Assembly (NCBI GenBank): GCA_002179805.1
Contig: NAVB01002100.1
Span: 1 to 32,916, forward strand
DNA: 32,916 bases
Source of the DNA: Acanthamoeba lenticulata
Lineage: Eukaryota > Discosea > Longamoebia > Acanthamoebidae
Direction of reading: 5' to 3'
Shown: positions 30,793-32,916 of the stretch, one piece after another
How the letters are laid out: each line of letters begins with the position of its first letter
Numbering within the stretch: the first letter of the stretch is position 1
Made by a program: the position numbers and the translations under genes
Notes under the pieces: generated by a model
Databases searched by the model: none
What the model saw: only the letters and a program-made list of their open reading frames with translations
What the model was told of the DNA's origin: nothing

Positions 30793-31395
30793 TTATTCGT
30801 TCGACTTGATGGGTAGGCCCAGACGCTGAGCGGCAACGACGTTGACCTTGGCCGTAATGCCCGGACTGGCGCCGGTAGATGACGACGTCGCAGACGAAGC
30901 GAATCTCTGCGCCCGCAGCTTCTTCTTCTCGTCGTTTTCGCTGCTCTGCTGAGTAGTAGGGCTGTTGCTACTGCTGCTGCTGCTGCTGCTGAAGCGCTGA
31001 GCACGTAGAGCCTTCTTTTCGTCATCTTTCACAGTACCAAACCGCTCCTTTCGCTTGCGCTTCTGATCAGCCTCAGACACGATTCCAAACCGCTCACCTC
31101 GCTGCTTCTTCTTGTCCTCCTCAATCTCAGGCGTCACCAGACCGAACCGTTCAGCCCTCTTCTTCTTTTGGTCGGCAGTGGCCCCACTCCCCGCCACGGT
31201 GGAGGCCACCGAATTGCCACCAAATCGTTCACTTCGCAGCTTCTTACGCTCGCTCTCGGTGAGGTTCGCCGATGCTGCAGCAGATGTCTCTTCCTCTGTC
31301 CTCGCCCTCTTAGCCTTGCTTTCGTCTTGTTCCTCCTCCTCCTCCTCCCTCACTTGTCCCACCACCTCTTGTTCCTCATCATGATGGGAGCTCAT
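30793..31395 (-). CDS. SARNP/Tho1-like protein, tandem RxERFG motifs, no SAP domain
   Basis: Single exon, 200 aa. An acidic N-terminus (EEEEEEQDESKAKRARTEEE) is followed by six units on the pattern K-K-x-R-x-E/Q-R-F-G spaced 20-35 residues apart (KKLRSERFGG, KKKRAERFGL, KKQRGERFGI, KRKRKERFGT, KALRAQRFSS, KKLRAQRFAS) and a degenerate seventh near the C-terminus (AAQRLGLP). In SARNP (CIP29) and yeast Tho1, repeats of this type bind the DEAD-box helicase UAP56/DDX39B/Sub2 and help assemble export-competent mRNPs. The N-terminal SAP (DNA/RNA-binding) domain of those proteins is absent here. The start at 31395 is the first ATG in frame; an upstream exon carrying a SAP domain is not visible but cannot be excluded. 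A poly-Ser tract lies between units five and six. Confidence 0.85.
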   Translation of the reverse strand: MSSHHDEEQEVVGQVREEEEEEQDESKAKRARTEEETSAAASANLTESERKKLRSERFGGNSVASTVAGSGATADQKKKRAERFGLVTPEIEEDKKKQRGERFGIVSEADQKRKRKERFGTVKDDEKKALRAQRFSSSSSSSSNSPTTQQSSENDEKKKLRAQRFASSATSSSTGASPGITAKVNVVAAQRLGLPIKSNE

Positions 31396-31721
31396 TTTTG
31401 TTGTTTTGCGCACACACAATCAACTTGCGTTCGTTTCAAACGGAAAAGGACCAGGAAAAAAGAAACTTGAAACCGAGATATTTTCAGGCTCCGATCCCTC
31501 GGCGGCTGGTTTTATGCCGCTTTTGCCGATGAACTGGTCCTTTCTTTTTTCTCTCTCCTCTCCCATCGCCGTCCAACCCTCGCGTAGTGGTGGTACGCTC
31601 CCGCTGATAGAAGGCCTGAGATAGAAAATAATCCGATGATTCGTTGGGGGGCCATTGCTAACCTGGAAAACGATATCTTTTTTTGTTTTGGATCCACACA
31701 CGACACACTTAGTTTGCACAA
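31396..31721. promoter_or_regulatory. Divergent promoter region, SARNP-like / eL28
   Basis: 326 bp between two head-to-head starts, so both promoters and 5' UTRs must lie here. Pyrimidine-rich patches (31540-31560, 31678-31690) lie upstream of the ribosomal gene. No TATA box is evident. Confidence 0.5.
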
Positions 31722-32255
31722 ATGGCCTCGACTGATCTCATCTGGCACTTGATTAAGGAGAACAACGCCTTCCTCGTCCGGAGGGACAGGTGTGCCTTCT
31801 CCAAGGAGGCGGGTAACCTGCGCAACCTGCACGCCCGCCGCTTCTCGGGCCTTGCCCAGCGCCGCGCCATCGACATTCAGGCTGGCGCCGACGGTAAGGG
31901 CGTTGTCTTGGCCGTCAAGGCCGCCAAGGCCAGCCTCCTGAGGCAGCCGGCCCGCCAGTGGCAGAAGACTGTCCTCAAGAAGGACTTCCGCACCACGGCC
32001 AACGCCATCAAGGGTATCTCGAGCAAGTACAGGTCCGACCTCGTCTCGCATGCCCTCGCCCGCTTCTCCAAGCTCCACTACGCCGCCAAGTTCAAGGGTG
32101 CCATCGCCAAGAAGGCCCACAAGAAGACCGCCAGGAAGAGCGCCAAGACCCTGTCCAAGCGCAGGAGGGAGGGCAGGACCGCCAAGCGCATTGGCGACAA
32201 GCTCAGGAAGCAGAAGAAGGCTGCCAAGAAGGCTGCCAAGCCCGCCGCCCAGTAA
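31722..32255 (+). CDS. RPL28: 60S ribosomal protein eL28
   Basis: Intronless, 177 aa. Starts MASTDLIWHLIKENNAFLVRR and continues FSKEAGNLRNLHARRFSGL, matching the start of eukaryotic eL28, then a basic body. It is longer than human eL28 (137 aa) through a Lys/Ala/Arg-rich tail (KKAHKKTARKSAK..., KKAAKKAAKPAAQ). Component of the large cytosolic ribosomal subunit. Codon use is strongly biased to G/C-ending optimal codons, as expected for a highly expressed gene. Head-to-head with the SARNP-like gene. Confidence 0.96.
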   Translation: MASTDLIWHLIKENNAFLVRRDRCAFSKEAGNLRNLHARRFSGLAQRRAIDIQAGADGKGVVLAVKAAKASLLRQPARQWQKTVLKKDFRTTANAIKGISSKYRSDLVSHALARFSKLHYAAKFKGAIAKKAHKKTARKSAKTLSKRRREGRTAKRIGDKLRKQKKAAKKAAKPAAQ

Positions 32256-32536
32256 AAAGGATGGATCACGTGCTAGCCTGAAAACATAAAAACCATAATT
32301 CCAAAAACGACAACATCATCGAGTAGTCGATTGTTTTATTGATTGGCTTTTCGCGTGGCCACCGTAGGCCAGTGTCCGCTGTGCTGCCGCGGGTCATTGT
32401 TTGAATTTTTTTTGTTGTCGCAATTAGTGGCTGGGGTGGGCCCAACAGCCCAAACAGAAAAGCTGTGGTGGTTTTGGGAACAAGACAAGTCTGCCGCGAC
32501 TACCAACAACAACAACAAACACACAGCCGACCGAGG

Positions 32537-32900
32537 ATGAGCGTGACAACAAGAATGAGCAGCATCGCTGTCCCCCGATCAAGATCGGGCTCGGCTGCTT
32601 TGTCGCTTGTCAGCGGTGCCGCCAGGAGCGGTACCGGCTCGCAGTTGTTGCGCATTCCGCGCCGCTCGATCATCACCGACAACCAGCCCATACGCACTCA
32701 TGCGCACGAAGAGGCCAGCACAACTAGCTCGGGAAGCAGCACAATCAAGCGAATTCTTGCTATTGGCGTGGGTGCTGGCCTTGTTGTCACTGCCCTCAGC
32801 TTGCCGCTGGCTGACGAAATCACCAACCGCCAAGAGGTATTTTTTTTCCCCCCTACTTTTTTTGTCATCTCCTCTACAGTACAGTGATGAGTTGCACTAA
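32537..32900 (+). CDS. Small, probably mitochondrial, single-pass membrane protein
   Basis: Exons 32537-32836 and 32880-32900; 106 aa. The N-terminus is rich in Arg and Ser without acidic residues for about 50 residues (MSVTTRMSSIAVPRSRSGSA, then LLRIPRRSIITDNQ), the form of a mitochondrial presequence. After a polar linker comes RILAIGVGAGLVVTALSLPLA, one membrane helix, then DEITNRQE and the last exon YSDELH. It may be a small inner-membrane or respiratory-chain accessory subunit; no family recognised. The intron is 43 nt (GTATTT...CTACAG). If it is not spliced the frame runs on to a stop at 32885-32887. Confidence 0.65.
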
Positions 32901-32916
32901 CACGCTTGCATTTGAT

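Noticed and set aside
1..32916. CRISPR arrays, operon structure, rRNA or tRNA genes
   Set aside because: No regular spaced repeats, ribosome-binding-site-linked gene runs or cloverleaf sequences seen; the gene structure is plainly eukaryotic.

Overview
The window is nuclear DNA of a unicellular eukaryote. The genes carry many short GT-AG introns, mostly about 45-150 nt, and the coding content is eukaryotic: conventional kinesin, PAK kinase, RGS protein, eL28 and a SARNP/Tho1-like mRNA-export protein. A free-living amoeba (Amoebozoa) fits the mix of kinesin-1, PH-CRIB PAK, a carotenoid-oxygenase-like protein and an M11 (gametolysin-type) surface protease. This is inference, and I cannot name a species. 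All exon models were built by eye from splice signals and reading-frame phase. Wherever a multi-exon model is given as complete, its total length is divisible by three.

Layout. 1-820 (+): 3' end of an STE20-type kinase. 1344-2739 (+): type II membrane glycosyltransferase of the GT25 type with a mucin-like repeat stalk. 2853-9575 (-): giant gametolysin-like metalloprotease with Cys-rich, Ser/Pro repeat and transmembrane regions. 9817-11762 (-): secreted parallel-beta-helix-like protein in 11 exons. 11954-13493 (+): RGS-domain protein ending in a CaaX-like box. 13482-13869 (-): decayed ORF. 14545-16881 (+): RPE65/carotenoid-oxygenase-like enzyme in 13 exons. 17119-18327 (-): type II membrane protein resembling DUF5672. 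19339-21594 (-): PH-CRIB-PAK kinase in 14 exons. 22499-23530 (-): broken second copy of the DUF5672-like gene. 24063-28013 (-): full conventional kinesin in 12 exons, ending in an IAK-like tail motif. 28333-30593 (-): KHDC4/BLOM7-like splicing-associated protein. 30793-31395 (-): SARNP/Tho1-like protein without a SAP domain. 31722-32255 (+): ribosomal protein eL28. 32537-32900 (+): small, probably mitochondrial, membrane protein.

The genes do not form one pathway. The left third holds secretory or surface functions (glycosyltransferase, protease, beta-helix protein). The middle holds signalling and redox genes (RGS, PAK, carotenoid-oxygenase-like). The right end holds housekeeping transport and RNA/ribosome genes. 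Base composition is strikingly mosaic: the left and right thirds use G/C-ending codons, while about 13.9-23.5 kb is AT-rich with A/T-ending codons, and the duplicated DUF5672-like copies, a large palindrome and a hairpin element lie in that block. I see no CRISPR, rRNA, tRNA or clear autonomous transposon. I found no single undescribed multi-gene system. The best leads are a multivalent SARNP without a SAP domain, an exon-per-coil beta-helix gene, a repeated unknown domain in the protease, and the decaying DUF5672-like duplicate.
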